Part shown: piece after piece, positions 1 to 7,222 of the stretch
Numbering within the stretch: position 1 is the stretch's first letter
How the letters are laid out: each line of letters opens with the position of its first letter
Assembly (NCBI GenBank): GCA_947254465.1
Contig: CAMYEU010000026.1
Span: 1-12,936, forward strand
Length of the DNA: 12,936 bases
Direction: 5' to 3'
From: an uncultured Gemella sp.
Lineage (GTDB): Bacteria > Bacillota > Bacilli > Staphylococcales > Gemellaceae
Notes under the pieces: model-generated
Seen by the model: the letters and a program-made list of their open reading frames with translations, nothing else
Databases searched by the model: none
Told to the model about the DNA's origin: nothing
Position numbers and translations under genes: made by a program

Positions 1-49
1 ACGAGATCCTGAGATGTCTCGTGGGCTCGGAGATGTGTATAAGAGACAG
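1..49 (+). other. Illumina Nextera i7 adapter (assembly contamination)
   Basis: This is synthetic sequence. Bases 1-7 (ACGAGAT) match the end of the P7 primer, 8-15 (CCTGAGAT) sit where the 8-base i7 index belongs, 16-30 (GTCTCGTGGGCTCGG) is the Nextera read-2 adapter, and 31-49 (AGATGTGTATAAGAGACAG) is the 19-base Tn5 mosaic end used in tagmentation. Genomic sequence starts at about base 50. The contig therefore ends here through untrimmed adapter read-through, not at a natural boundary. Confidence 0.98.
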
Positions 50-69
50 CACTTCTATTAAAAATTATT

Positions 70-2253
70 TTATTTTAAATGTTTTACCCTTGCTACTATT
101 TCCTTATGACGCCCTTTGATCATCGGACGAGCTTGAGGATTTCCTAAATATCCGCATGTTCTCTTGACCACATCACAGCTTTTTGGATCCCTATTACCAC
201 ATTCTGGGCATTTAAATCCTTTTTTAGTAGGCTCAAATTCACCCTCATACCCACATTTATAACAACGGTCAATCGGTGTATTTGTCCCTAGATACCCTAC
301 CTTATCATACGCAAAATCCCAAACCGCTTCTAATGCTTTTGGATTTTGTTTTAATACTGGATACTCACAATAATGAATGAATCCTCCGCTAGCATAATAT
401 GGATAATCTTTTTCAAAATCTAACTTTTCAAATGGAGTTGGATTTTTTCTTACATCGTAGTGATAAGAATTAGTATAATATTCCTTATCTGTTATATTTT
501 CCACAATACCAAACTTTTCAGTATCCATACGACAAAATCTATCAGTTAGAGATTCACTAGGTGTTGAGTAGATACTATACCAATAATCACCTTCTTCTGT
601 CCACTTGTCCACGCATTCTTTCATATAACGCATAATGTCCAATGTAAATTCTTTTGCCTCAGGATTTTTCTCCCAATCTCCTCCATAAAAGACACTTGCC
701 ACTTCATATAAACCAATATATCCTAACGATAATGTAGAGCGTTTATTATCGAAAAGCTGTTTTACCTTGTCTTCAGGTTTAAGACGTTTCCCAAAAGCTC
801 CATGCATATAAAGAATAGGTGCATTCTGAGGTTTCGCCTCACCACAGCGTTTTGCTCTATAATCCAATGCGTCTTTACAAATTTCTAGTCTCTCTTTAAA
901 GATTTCCCAAAACTCTTCCTTATTCCCTTTTGATTCAAGTGCTATCCTTGGAAGATTCAATGTTACTACTCCAAGATTCATACGTCCACTCTCGACTAAC
1001 TCACCTTGTTCATTTCTCCATGCAGGAAGGAATGATCTACATCCCATCGGAGTTTTACAGCTACCTGTTATTTTTGTAATAGTATCATACATCAATACAT
1101 CTGGATACATTCTTTGAGTTGCACATGACAATGCAAGTTGTTTCACGTCATAGTTCGGATCTGTCGGTTTAAGATTTAATCCGTCTTTAATTACAAAAAT
1201 CAACTTAGGGAAAATAGCTGTTCTTTTTTCTTTACCTAATCCATCTATTCTAACTTGAAGAATTGCTTTTTGTATTTCTCTTTCAAAATAACCTTCACCA
1301 AGCCCAAAACCTAAAGATGTAAATGGTGTTTGCCCTTGAGATGAATATAAAGTATTTATTTCATATTCTAAAGATTGCATTGCATCAAAAATATCTTTTT
1401 TAGTTTTCTTATTAGCAAATTCCTTTTGTTTTTCTTCATCATCAATCCACTCTTGTGCCATTTTTAAATTTTTCTCATAGTTTAACTTAGCGAATGGCGC
1501 AAGCACTTCATCTATTCTATCTGCACTACATCCACCATACTGACTCGAAGCAACATTAGCAATAATCTGAGCCATTTGAGCTGTAGCAGTTTGAATACTC
1601 TTAGGACTATCTACATCTGCATTCCCAATTTTAAATCCTTTCGTTAACATCTCTTTGAAGTCAATTAAACAACAGTTTGTTAAAGGTTGGTAAGGAGAAT
1701 AATCTAGATCATGATAGTGAATATCACCCTTTTGATGCGCATTAGCTACATGTTTTGGTAACATCTTAAGCCCAATTGCTTTTGCCACAATCCCACTTGT
1801 TAAATCACGGTGCGTATTAAATACTAAACTGTCTTTATTAGCATTTTCATTTACAACATTTTCATCTCGATTAACTAACTTCTCTATCGCTACATTTATA
1901 TCTAAACTACGCTCACGCTCTATGTCACGCATACTTCGATATCCAACATATTCCTCGTAAATCGTTTCTTCCCCTAAGGTAAGTAATGTATGTTCTACAA
2001 TATTTTGAAGTTCATAAATCTTAATATTTTCCTTAAATCTATTAGAAATCTCTAAAATAACATTATCAACAATTCCAGCAATATTTACACTGTGATTTCT
2101 CCCAAATACTGAATGTATAGCTTTTTCTATCGCTTTATAGATTTTATCGGCATCAAATTTAACTATACGTCCATCTCTCTTAATCACTAATAAATTTTTT
2201 GTTAGATTATCAACTTTAATTTTTGTGTAAGAATACAAATTTCCTTTTTGCAT
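70..2253 (-). CDS. nrdD: Anaerobic ribonucleoside-triphosphate reductase (class III), NrdD
   Basis: This enzyme reduces ribonucleoside triphosphates to deoxynucleotides without oxygen, using a glycyl radical installed by the activase NrdG. With the start chosen here it has 727 residues. An ATP-cone regulatory domain lies near the N-terminus (IKRDGRIVKFDADKIYKAI begins near residue 24). The large glycyl-radical barrel follows. A zinc ribbon (Cys664, Cys667, Cys682, Cys685) precedes the radical motif RTCGYLGNP, where Gly701 is the radical site by alignment with E. coli NrdD. The open frame extends to an ATG at 2295, but that ATG has no ribosome site and overlaps promoter-like sequence. The ATG at 2253 follows GAGGG by 5 nt and is preferred. 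nrdG usually lies next to nrdD; it is not in the window, and the adapter begins 20 bp past the stop. Family assignment is certain; the start is likely. Confidence 0.97.
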   Translation of the reverse strand: MQKGNLYSYTKIKVDNLTKNLLVIKRDGRIVKFDADKIYKAIEKAIHSVFGRNHSVNIAGIVDNVILEISNRFKENIKIYELQNIVEHTLLTLGEETIYEEYVGYRSMRDIERERSLDINVAIEKLVNRDENVVNENANKDSLVFNTHRDLTSGIVAKAIGLKMLPKHVANAHQKGDIHYHDLDYSPYQPLTNCCLIDFKEMLTKGFKIGNADVDSPKSIQTATAQMAQIIANVASSQYGGCSADRIDEVLAPFAKLNYEKNLKMAQEWIDDEEKQKEFANKKTKKDIFDAMQSLEYEINTLYSSQGQTPFTSLGFGLGEGYFEREIQKAILQVRIDGLGKEKRTAIFPKLIFVIKDGLNLKPTDPNYDVKQLALSCATQRMYPDVLMYDTITKITGSCKTPMGCRSFLPAWRNEQGELVESGRMNLGVVTLNLPRIALESKGNKEEFWEIFKERLEICKDALDYRAKRCGEAKPQNAPILYMHGAFGKRLKPEDKVKQLFDNKRSTLSLGYIGLYEVASVFYGGDWEKNPEAKEFTLDIMRYMKECVDKWTEEGDYWYSIYSTPSESLTDRFCRMDTEKFGIVENITDKEYYTNSYHYDVRKNPTPFEKLDFEKDYPYYASGGFIHYCEYPVLKQNPKALEAVWDFAYDKVGYLGTNTPIDRCYKCGYEGEFEPTKKGFKCPECGNRDPKSCDVVKRTCGYLGNPQARPMIKGRHKEIVARVKHLK

Positions 2254-2258
2254 GTTAT

Positions 2259-2263
2259 CCCTC
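2259..2263 (-). promoter_or_regulatory. Ribosome binding site deciding the nrdD start
   Basis: On the minus strand GAGGG is followed by ATAAC and then the ATG at 2253. The upstream in-frame ATGs at 2295 and 2265 lack such a site at a usable distance. This supports a protein 14 residues shorter than the longest open frame. Confidence 0.65.
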
Positions 2264-2306
2264 ATTTCATTATTATTTTTCTCAAATAAAAACATTATAA
2301 TACTAT

Positions 2307-2336
2307 CTTATATTAAAATCATATCACTGTCTACAA
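2307..2336 (-). promoter_or_regulatory. Candidate nrdD promoter
   Basis: On the minus strand TTGTAG (2331-2336) and TATAAG (2307-2312) are 18 bp apart. A perfect TATAAT also lies just downstream at 2294-2299 but lacks a good -35 box. Either would start transcription at about 2285-2300, leaving a leader of roughly 35-45 nt to the ATG at 2253. AT-rich sequence makes chance matches common. Confidence 0.3.
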
Positions 2337-2461
2337 TGAATATTTCCGGGAAATCTAAAAACCTTATAACCTAGCCTTTTAGATGAATTGTGAATTTTTC
2401 TGGCTCTTCTGTTTCTAAAACTCATTTTAAAAGAACATTGAAACACCAACGTTTTATTAGA

Positions 2462-2489
2462 TTGACATATACTTCTGTACTACTATTTT
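2462..2489 (+). promoter_or_regulatory. Candidate promoter for the alarmone synthetase gene
   Basis: A consensus -35 TTGACA (2462-2467) is followed after 16 bp by TATTTT (2484-2489). A start here would give a leader of about 165 nt. A second -10-like TATGAT at 2620-2625 lies closer to the gene but has no good -35 box. The rest of the spacer 2296-2659 is AT-rich, with no open frame or clear RNA structure that I can see. Confidence 0.3.
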
Positions 2490-2659
2490 ATTTTTTAAAA
2501 TTATAATACAGTCTTTTATTTCCTAATATTAAGCTAATCAAAAATGATATAAAAAAAGTTCACTATATATGAAAAAAATTATTATTTTGTTACTTAAACT
2601 ATATTTTAATAAACTAATTTATGATAAAATTGAAGTAAATAATAAAGAGAGAAATATCT

Positions 2660-3352
2660 ATGAAAAAAACACAAATTGAAAAACTAACCGATCAATTATT
2701 TTCTATGGAAAATCATAATTCACTATTAATTAATGAATTAGAACCTTATGTAGAATTATTTATGCATTATGAATGCGCTATGCTTGAAATCGAGACAAAA
2801 CTTAATGTCTTTGACAAAGAATTTTCTCTTCATGGTGAGAGTAATCCCATCGAATCTGTCAACACAAGACTCAAAACACCTATTAGTCTAATGAATAAAC
2901 TAAAACGCTTAGATTTACCTTTTGATATAGACACAATAAAAGAAAATATATACGATGTTGCTGGAGTTCGCGTTATATGTTCATTTAAAAATGATGTCTA
3001 TAAACTTGTTGATGCTCTAAAACAACAAGATGATTTAACAGTAATCGCAGAAAAAGACTACATTAAAAACCACAAAGACAATGGTTATAGAAGTTATCAC
3101 CTAATTGTTAAAGTACCTATTTTTTTATCAGACAAAGTAGAACATGTGGCTGTTGAGGTACAATTCAGAACAATCGCTATGGATTTCTGGGCTAGCTTAG
3201 AACATAAACTTAGATACAAAAAAAATCTGAGCGAAGAGAAAGAAAAAGAAATAGAACGCCGTCTACAACTCTGTGCAGAGATAAGTGCTAAACTCGATAA
3301 TCAAATGCAAAAAGTTAAAGAAATCATAGAAGATGATTCACAATTCCTATAA
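2660..3352 (+). CDS. Small alarmone synthetase (RelA/SpoT-domain GTP pyrophosphokinase), RelP/YwaC-like
   Basis: This protein transfers pyrophosphate from ATP to GTP or GDP to make (p)ppGpp, the stringent-response signal. It has 230 residues and consists only of the synthetase domain, without the hydrolase, TGS or ACT regions of long RelA/SpoT proteins. Visible family motifs are RLKTPISLMNKLKR (70-83), DVAGVRVICSF (99-109), NGYRSYH (141-147) and EVQFRTIAMDFWASLEHK (166-183). The C-terminus from about 190 is a charged helix, which in this family mediates tetramer contacts. From memory the sequence is closer to Bacillus YwaC/RelP than to YjbM/RelQ, so I leave the symbol blank. An AGAGAG purine stretch stands 8 nt before the ATG. 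The gene is alone on its strand, convergent with the permease downstream, and shares a terminator with it. Confidence 0.92.
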   Translation: MKKTQIEKLTDQLFSMENHNSLLINELEPYVELFMHYECAMLEIETKLNVFDKEFSLHGESNPIESVNTRLKTPISLMNKLKRLDLPFDIDTIKENIYDVAGVRVICSFKNDVYKLVDALKQQDDLTVIAEKDYIKNHKDNGYRSYHLIVKVPIFLSDKVEHVAVEVQFRTIAMDFWASLEHKLRYKKNLSEEKEKEIERRLQLCAEISAKLDNQMQKVKEIIEDDSQFL

Positions 3353-3396
3353 AATAATCCCCTAGTATTAAATCACTAATACTAGAGGATTATTTT
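3351..3396. terminator. Bidirectional terminator between the alarmone synthetase and permease genes
   Basis: A 20-bp inverted repeat (arms 3351-3370 and 3377-3396, one mismatch) encloses a 6-base loop, AATCAC. T-rich sequence follows on both strands. The left arm overlaps the last two bases of the synthetase stop codon, and the right arm ends 4 bp before the permease stop, so it can serve both convergent genes. Confidence 0.85.
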
Positions 3397-3400
3397 ATTA

Positions 3401-4771
3401 TTATTTTTCTATACTATGATTCATTGAATAACTAAAATAGATTATTAAACCTAATAAAATCCAACATCCAAATATTATCCATGTAGATAATTGAATTCCA
3501 TATAATAATACAATAAATAATAATATTGATAAAATTGGTAAATATGGCATACCAGGCATTACAAACCCACGTTTAACATTAGGGTAATCTCTTCTAATAG
3601 CAAATGTTGAGTAACTAACCAACGCAAATGCTATTATATATGAAACGTTAGCCAAATCAGCTAATTGTCCTAATGGCAAGAAGCCAGTTAAAAGAGACAT
3701 TAATATACCAACACCAATTGTTGTTAATCCTGGGATACCACTTCTATTTATCACTGATAATTGTTTTGGTAATAAACCATCTCTACTCATCGTATACAAA
3801 ACTCGAACCGCAGCAAACATTGTCCCTAAAGGTCCAGATAAAAGACCAATTACCGCTCCTAAAGAAACCACTCCTGCTAATTTCCCTTGACCAACTTCTC
3901 CTAATACATAAGCTAAAGCGTCTCCTTTTCCTAACTGAGTAAATGGAACCATCCCAGTAATAACTAAACAAACAATTATGTAAAATACAGTGCATAAAAA
4001 CAATGTAATAATAATTGCTCTAGGTAGCACTTTTTGTGGATTTATCGTTTCTTCTGCTGAAGTTGAAATTGTATCGAAACCTAAATACGCAAAAAACACT
4101 GTTGTTGCACCTATCATTATTCCTGATATTCCTTGTGGTGCAAAATTGTCTGTCCAATTAGCCGGAGTAATATAAAACATACCAACAAAAACAAATAGTA
4201 AAATCACTATAATTTTTATAGCAACCATAAAATTATTGACAAATTTACTGCTATTCGTCCCTTTAAACAAGACTATCATTATTAATAAAACAACAGCCAT
4301 CGCTAAAATATTCCCATATCCACCTTCGCTAGGTAATGTTGTAAACTCCTTAGGGATTATTATTCCAAAACCTTCTAATAAAGATTTAAAATAACTTGAC
4401 CAACCATTAGCTATCGCGGCTCCTGCAATTATATAACTTCCAGCTAAAAGCCATCCCATACAATGAGCAACAACCTCACCCAATGTAATATAACTATATG
4501 TATAAACACTTCCACTTGATGGTATCATAGATGATAATTCTGCATAACATAAGGCCGTAAGTCCACAAGCTAATCCAGCTATTAAGAATGAAAAAATTAC
4601 CGAAGGGCCCGATTTTGATGCCACTTCTCCTGTTAAAACCAATATACCCGATCCAATAACAGAACCTATCCCGAGAAATATTAAATCAAGAGTCCTAAGC
4701 GTTGGTCTTAAGCTCTTTTTCCCACTTTCTCCAAGCACTCTTACTAATGTTTTTTTTCTAAATATCTGCAT
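3401..4771 (-). CDS. APC-superfamily amino acid permease (CAT/YfnA type)
   Basis: This is an integral membrane amino acid transporter of the APC superfamily, closest in look to the bacterial cationic-amino-acid-transporter (YfnA/CAT) group. It has 456 residues and about 12 hydrophobic segments. The N-terminus (MQIFRKKTLVRVLGESGKKS) is typical of the group. The TM1 substrate motif GIGSVIGSGILVLTG spans 34-48, and FDTISTSAEE at 232-241 matches the conserved TM6 region. TM3 reads GWLLAGSY (106-113) where the group normally has GWDLILEY. The Glu implicated in proton coupling in GkApcT (Glu115) is thus Ser112 here, while the partner lysine in TM5 is kept (Lys186). Substrate cannot be read from the sequence. 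The gene stands alone, convergent with the alarmone synthetase gene. Its ribosome site is unusually far from the ATG, but the N-terminus matches the family and a stop codon directly precedes the ATG. Confidence 0.9.
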   Translation of the reverse strand: MQIFRKKTLVRVLGESGKKSLRPTLRTLDLIFLGIGSVIGSGILVLTGEVASKSGPSVIFSFLIAGLACGLTALCYAELSSMIPSSGSVYTYSYITLGEVVAHCMGWLLAGSYIIAGAAIANGWSSYFKSLLEGFGIIIPKEFTTLPSEGGYGNILAMAVVLLIMIVLFKGTNSSKFVNNFMVAIKIIVILLFVFVGMFYITPANWTDNFAPQGISGIMIGATTVFFAYLGFDTISTSAEETINPQKVLPRAIIITLFLCTVFYIIVCLVITGMVPFTQLGKGDALAYVLGEVGQGKLAGVVSLGAVIGLLSGPLGTMFAAVRVLYTMSRDGLLPKQLSVINRSGIPGLTTIGVGILMSLLTGFLPLGQLADLANVSYIIAFALVSYSTFAIRRDYPNVKRGFVMPGMPYLPILSILLFIVLLYGIQLSTWIIFGCWILLGLIIYFSYSMNHSIEK

Positions 4772-4785
4772 TTATAAATGTAAAT

Positions 4786-4790
4786 CTCCT
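4786..4790 (-). promoter_or_regulatory. Unusually distant Shine-Dalgarno of the permease gene
   Basis: On the minus strand AGGAG is separated from the permease ATG (4771) by 14 nt, about twice the usual spacing. No nearer purine-rich site exists, and an in-frame TAA directly precedes the ATG, so the start cannot move upstream. Confidence 0.5.
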
Positions 4791-5041
4791 TTCATGTCAA
4801 TCATTTTTTCTTTGATAACCCTAAACACCCTTTTTCTCTTCTGTATTCAAATTTTTTCCCAATTATTACTACTATCTCAATCTCTAATTTTCAATTCTTA
4901 TTTTCTTAACAGATTTTCAATAAAATCAAAGTTTATACTAAATTCTTTTACACTAAATCGCCTTTAATACAATCTATATTTCTTAATTTCCCGGCGTTCA
5001 AGTAAAAAAAGTATAAATAATAGTTCAACAATATTATTTAT

Positions 5042-5070
5042 ATTATAACTACATAAACTAATTTATTCAA
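5042..5070 (-). promoter_or_regulatory. Likely permease promoter with a long leader
   Basis: On the minus strand TTGAAT (5065-5070) and a perfect TATAAT (5042-5047) are separated by exactly 17 bp. Transcription would begin near 5035, leaving a leader of about 260 nt before the ATG at 4771. I saw no T-box sequence, no lysine-riboswitch core and no terminator-like hairpin with a U tract in that leader. The remaining part of the spacer up to the rarD promoter is AT-rich with no open frame I would support. Confidence 0.45.
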
Positions 5071-5284
5071 ATATTCCCTTCATTTTTATCATATCTTAAA
5101 ACAGGATTAACCATTTAAAAATAGAGCTATACTTTTATAAAACCCAATTAAATTGAATTGCTACTATACATTTTATCAACATTCGAAAATTATTCCAATT
5201 ACACATTTTTATACTAATAATCTTCTCTGTTTAAATAGTCTTCCTACTCTATATAATAAATTTAGTATTTTCATTATTTTGAAA

Positions 5285-5301
5285 ATTTTTCATTGAAAAA
5301 T
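5285..5301. repeat. Palindrome over the rarD -35 box (candidate operator)
   Basis: ATTTTTCA, one central T, then TGAAAAAT form a perfect 8-bp inverted repeat. Its right half overlaps the -35 hexamer of the rarD promoter, a position where a bound protein would block RNA polymerase. The sequence is AT-rich, so chance cannot be excluded. Confidence 0.3.
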
Positions 5302-5321
5302 ACAGATATTTTCGTTATACT
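5293..5321 (+). promoter_or_regulatory. rarD promoter
   Basis: TTGAAA (5293-5298), a 17-bp spacer and TATACT (5316-5321) make a good sigma-A-type promoter. Transcription would start near 5328, about 37 nt before the rarD ATG. The longest open frame would begin with a TTG at 5293, inside this -35 box, so that start cannot be real. Confidence 0.65.
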
Positions 5322-5351
5322 TAATTTACCACAAATGATGATTCATTATAT

Positions 5352-5358
5352 AAGGAGG
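5352..5358 (+). promoter_or_regulatory. Ribosome binding site deciding the rarD start
   Basis: AAGGAGG, a near-perfect Shine-Dalgarno, stands 6 nt before the ATG at 5365. It fixes the start 72 bases inside the longest open frame. Confidence 0.9.
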
Positions 5359-5364
5359 TATATT

Positions 5365-6282
5365 ATGAATAACACTCAAAAAAGTCTAATCGCTATATTA
5401 ATATGCTATTTTTCATGGGGACTCTTTCCTATTTACTTTAAATTATTAAAAGAAATCGGCGCATATGAAGTTTTAGCAATGCGCATATTATGCTCTTTTA
5501 TCTTTATGGTTTTAGTAGTAGCCATTGCAAAAAATAAAAAAGCTATTCTCTCTGAAATTTCAAATCTTTGGAAAGATAAAAAAGGATTCTTGTTACTTAT
5601 ACTTGCATCGCTTTTAATAACAGGAAATTGGTTAACATATATAATTGCGGTAAATACTGACCATGTGCTTGAAGCAAGTTTTGGTTATTACTTAAATCCA
5701 ATTGTTACAATTATTTTAGCTGTAGTATTTTTAAAAGAAAAATTAACTCGTGTACAGACAATTGCATGCCTATGTGTAGGAGGATCTTTATTATATTTAT
5801 TTATCTCACTTGGTTCATTACCCTGGATTTCTATTATGTTAGCACTAACATTTGGATTATATAGTTTGTGCAAGAAAAAAATCATACTTAGTCCAAAGGC
5901 AAGTCTGTTAATAGAAACTGCAATTGTTTCCCCTATTGCACTGATTTATATGTATTACTTACTATTAAATAACTCACTTACATTTTATAAGTTTGGAACA
6001 ACTACATTAATATACTTACTTTTATCTGGTATTGTCACAGCTGTTCCTTTAATGTTATTCGCTAAAGGAGCCTCAGATATCCCTCTTTATATTTTAGGGA
6101 TTCTTCAATATTTACCACCTACAATGCAATTTTTCATAGGGATTTTTGTATACAACGAAGAACTAAGTATACAAAAATTAATATCATTCTCTATAATTTG
6201 GGTAGCTGTAGCCGTATTTTGTTACTCAGCAATAATATCAATGAAAAAACAAAATATGATTAATAAAAGCCATCAAAAATAA
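5365..6282 (+). CDS. rarD: RarD protein, EamA/DMT-superfamily transporter
   Basis: This is a polytopic membrane protein of the drug/metabolite transporter superfamily, RarD branch (historically called chloramphenicol-sensitive protein). It has 305 residues, close to the usual 295-300, and about ten hydrophobic segments forming two EamA repeats. RarD-specific features are the N-terminal YFSWGLFPIYFKLLKEIGA, AMRILCSF after it, and NWLTYIIAVNTDHVLEASFG followed by YYLNPIVTIILAVVFLKEKL at the end of the first repeat. The transported substrate of this branch is not firmly known, and nothing here reveals it. The start is set by a strong AAGGAGG site and a promoter located inside the longer open frame. 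The gene is monocistronic, divergent from the permease gene and convergent with the prd operon. Its stop codon lies inside the downstream terminator. Confidence 0.93.
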   Translation: MNNTQKSLIAILICYFSWGLFPIYFKLLKEIGAYEVLAMRILCSFIFMVLVVAIAKNKKAILSEISNLWKDKKGFLLLILASLLITGNWLTYIIAVNTDHVLEASFGYYLNPIVTIILAVVFLKEKLTRVQTIACLCVGGSLLYLFISLGSLPWISIMLALTFGLYSLCKKKIILSPKASLLIETAIVSPIALIYMYYLLLNNSLTFYKFGTTTLIYLLLSGIVTAVPLMLFAKGASDIPLYILGILQYLPPTMQFFIGIFVYNEELSIQKLISFSIIWVAVAVFCYSAIISMKKQNMINKSHQK

Positions 6283-6324
6283 TACAAAAACGAAGTTTGA
6301 AATTCAAACTTCGTTTTTGTATTA
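6280..6324. terminator. Bidirectional terminator for rarD and the prd operon
   Basis: A perfect 22-bp inverted repeat (arms 6280-6301 and 6303-6324) has a single central base; in RNA it would fold with a loop of at least 3 nt. T-rich runs follow on both strands. The rarD stop codon is the first triplet of the left arm, and the end of the minus-strand operon (stop at 6329-6331) is 5 bases from the right arm. Confidence 0.9.
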
Positions 6325-6328
6325 TCTA

Positions 6329-7210
6329 CTACGCTACTTTTTTAAGTCCTTTACGTAACATATCTAGTCCTGTAATTACTACTACTACGATGATTAGCCA
6401 TAATAAACTATTTAAAGATAAAGAAGTAATGAATTGGTATCCAACGATTACCCCAATAACTCCCCCTATAGTTAATCCTATAGTACCTTTTCTTGGATAT
6501 AATCCCTCTTTAATAAACTTAGGAGAACCAATAGCCATAAGTGCCGCACAAGATCCCATCATGATAGGGAAGGCTGCTTTTGGATCCATTCCTAATAATG
6601 AAACCATAGCTAAACATGGTGCATATAGTCCTACACCTGCCATCATTAATGCTCCAAAGATGAAGTTACCTACAACACCTACAACAAGTGCAATACCAGT
6701 TAAATGTAGTGCAGTATTATTAGCTCCAAGTAACGCTAACCATCCCATTTTACTAGCAAACATTAATCCTGCTGTAATAAGTAACGCAAATCCCATAACA
6801 ATTTGAATTTTTTTCTCTGGTAATTTAGTTACTATACGTCCACCGATAAGTGCACCTACAACAGCTGAAATAATCATTGATAGTAAAGTAACTGCATCAA
6901 CTTTTACTGATTGAATAAATAGAAATGCCTCAATTAATACTGGAATAGTATGCCCAATATTCAATGTTCCTGGTAATAATCTATCGTTTTTTATAAATCC
7001 TGTTACTTTCGCTAATAATGTAGTTGGTGCAAAGCTACCAATACCTAATGTATCCATAAAGTCTGTAACAAAACCAATTACAAACCCTACTATAGGATTC
7101 GAATCTTCTCCTACTTCACCTTTATTCTTAATAATATCTAACGCCCACATCACTACAAAATATAGTGCTGACAGCCCTAGTAATGTTAATAAAATCGTTA
7201 CTAAGTTCAT
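6329..7210 (-). CDS. TauE/SafE-family (TSUP) membrane protein at the end of the prd operon
   Basis: This 293-residue protein has about eight hydrophobic segments and looks like the TauE/SafE (DUF81, TSUP) family, whose characterised members move sulfite, sulfoacetate or related anions. Its two halves are similarly hydrophobic, with family-like GxxGA/GxxxG helices (for example AVVGALIGGRIVTKLPEKKI near the middle) and an N-terminal DFMDTLGIGSFAPTTLLAKV segment. It starts 12 nt after the prdF stop, with an AGGAGTG ribosome site overlapping that stop, so it is almost certainly translated from the prd mRNA. Location suggests a role in proline reductase metabolism. Proline uptake, 5-aminovalerate export or a sulfur/selenium anion are all possible, and the sequence does not decide between them. 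Family call is good; substrate is unknown. Confidence 0.85.
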   Translation of the reverse strand: MNLVTILLTLLGLSALYFVVMWALDIIKNKGEVGEDSNPIVGFVIGFVTDFMDTLGIGSFAPTTLLAKVTGFIKNDRLLPGTLNIGHTIPVLIEAFLFIQSVKVDAVTLLSMIISAVVGALIGGRIVTKLPEKKIQIVMGFALLITAGLMFASKMGWLALLGANNTALHLTGIALVVGVVGNFIFGALMMAGVGLYAPCLAMVSLLGMDPKAAFPIMMGSCAALMAIGSPKFIKEGLYPRKGTIGLTIGGVIGVIVGYQFITSLSLNSLLWLIIVVVVITGLDMLRKGLKKVA

Positions 7211-7222
7211 ATTTTTTCACTC

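Noticed and set aside
31..49. Tn5-type 19-base mosaic end as a real mobile element boundary
   Set aside because: It is joined to the Nextera adapter arm, an 8-base index and P7 sequence, so it is library-derived.
2380..2396. Rex-type redox operator upstream of nrdD (TTGTGAA)
   Set aside because: Only one half-site is present; the inverted TTCACAA partner is missing at the needed distance.
3673..4175. Several short frames inside the permease gene on both strands
   Set aside because: The permease frame explains the region; none has a ribosome site or recognised domain.
4772..5040. T-box or amino-acid riboswitch in the permease leader
   Set aside because: No conserved T-box sequence and no paired terminator and antiterminator were seen; the leader is AT-rich with only weak pairing.
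6297..6806. Plus-strand open frame of 169 codons
   Set aside because: It lies antisense to the TauE/SafE-family gene, begins inside the terminator stem, and has no ribosome site or recognisable motif.
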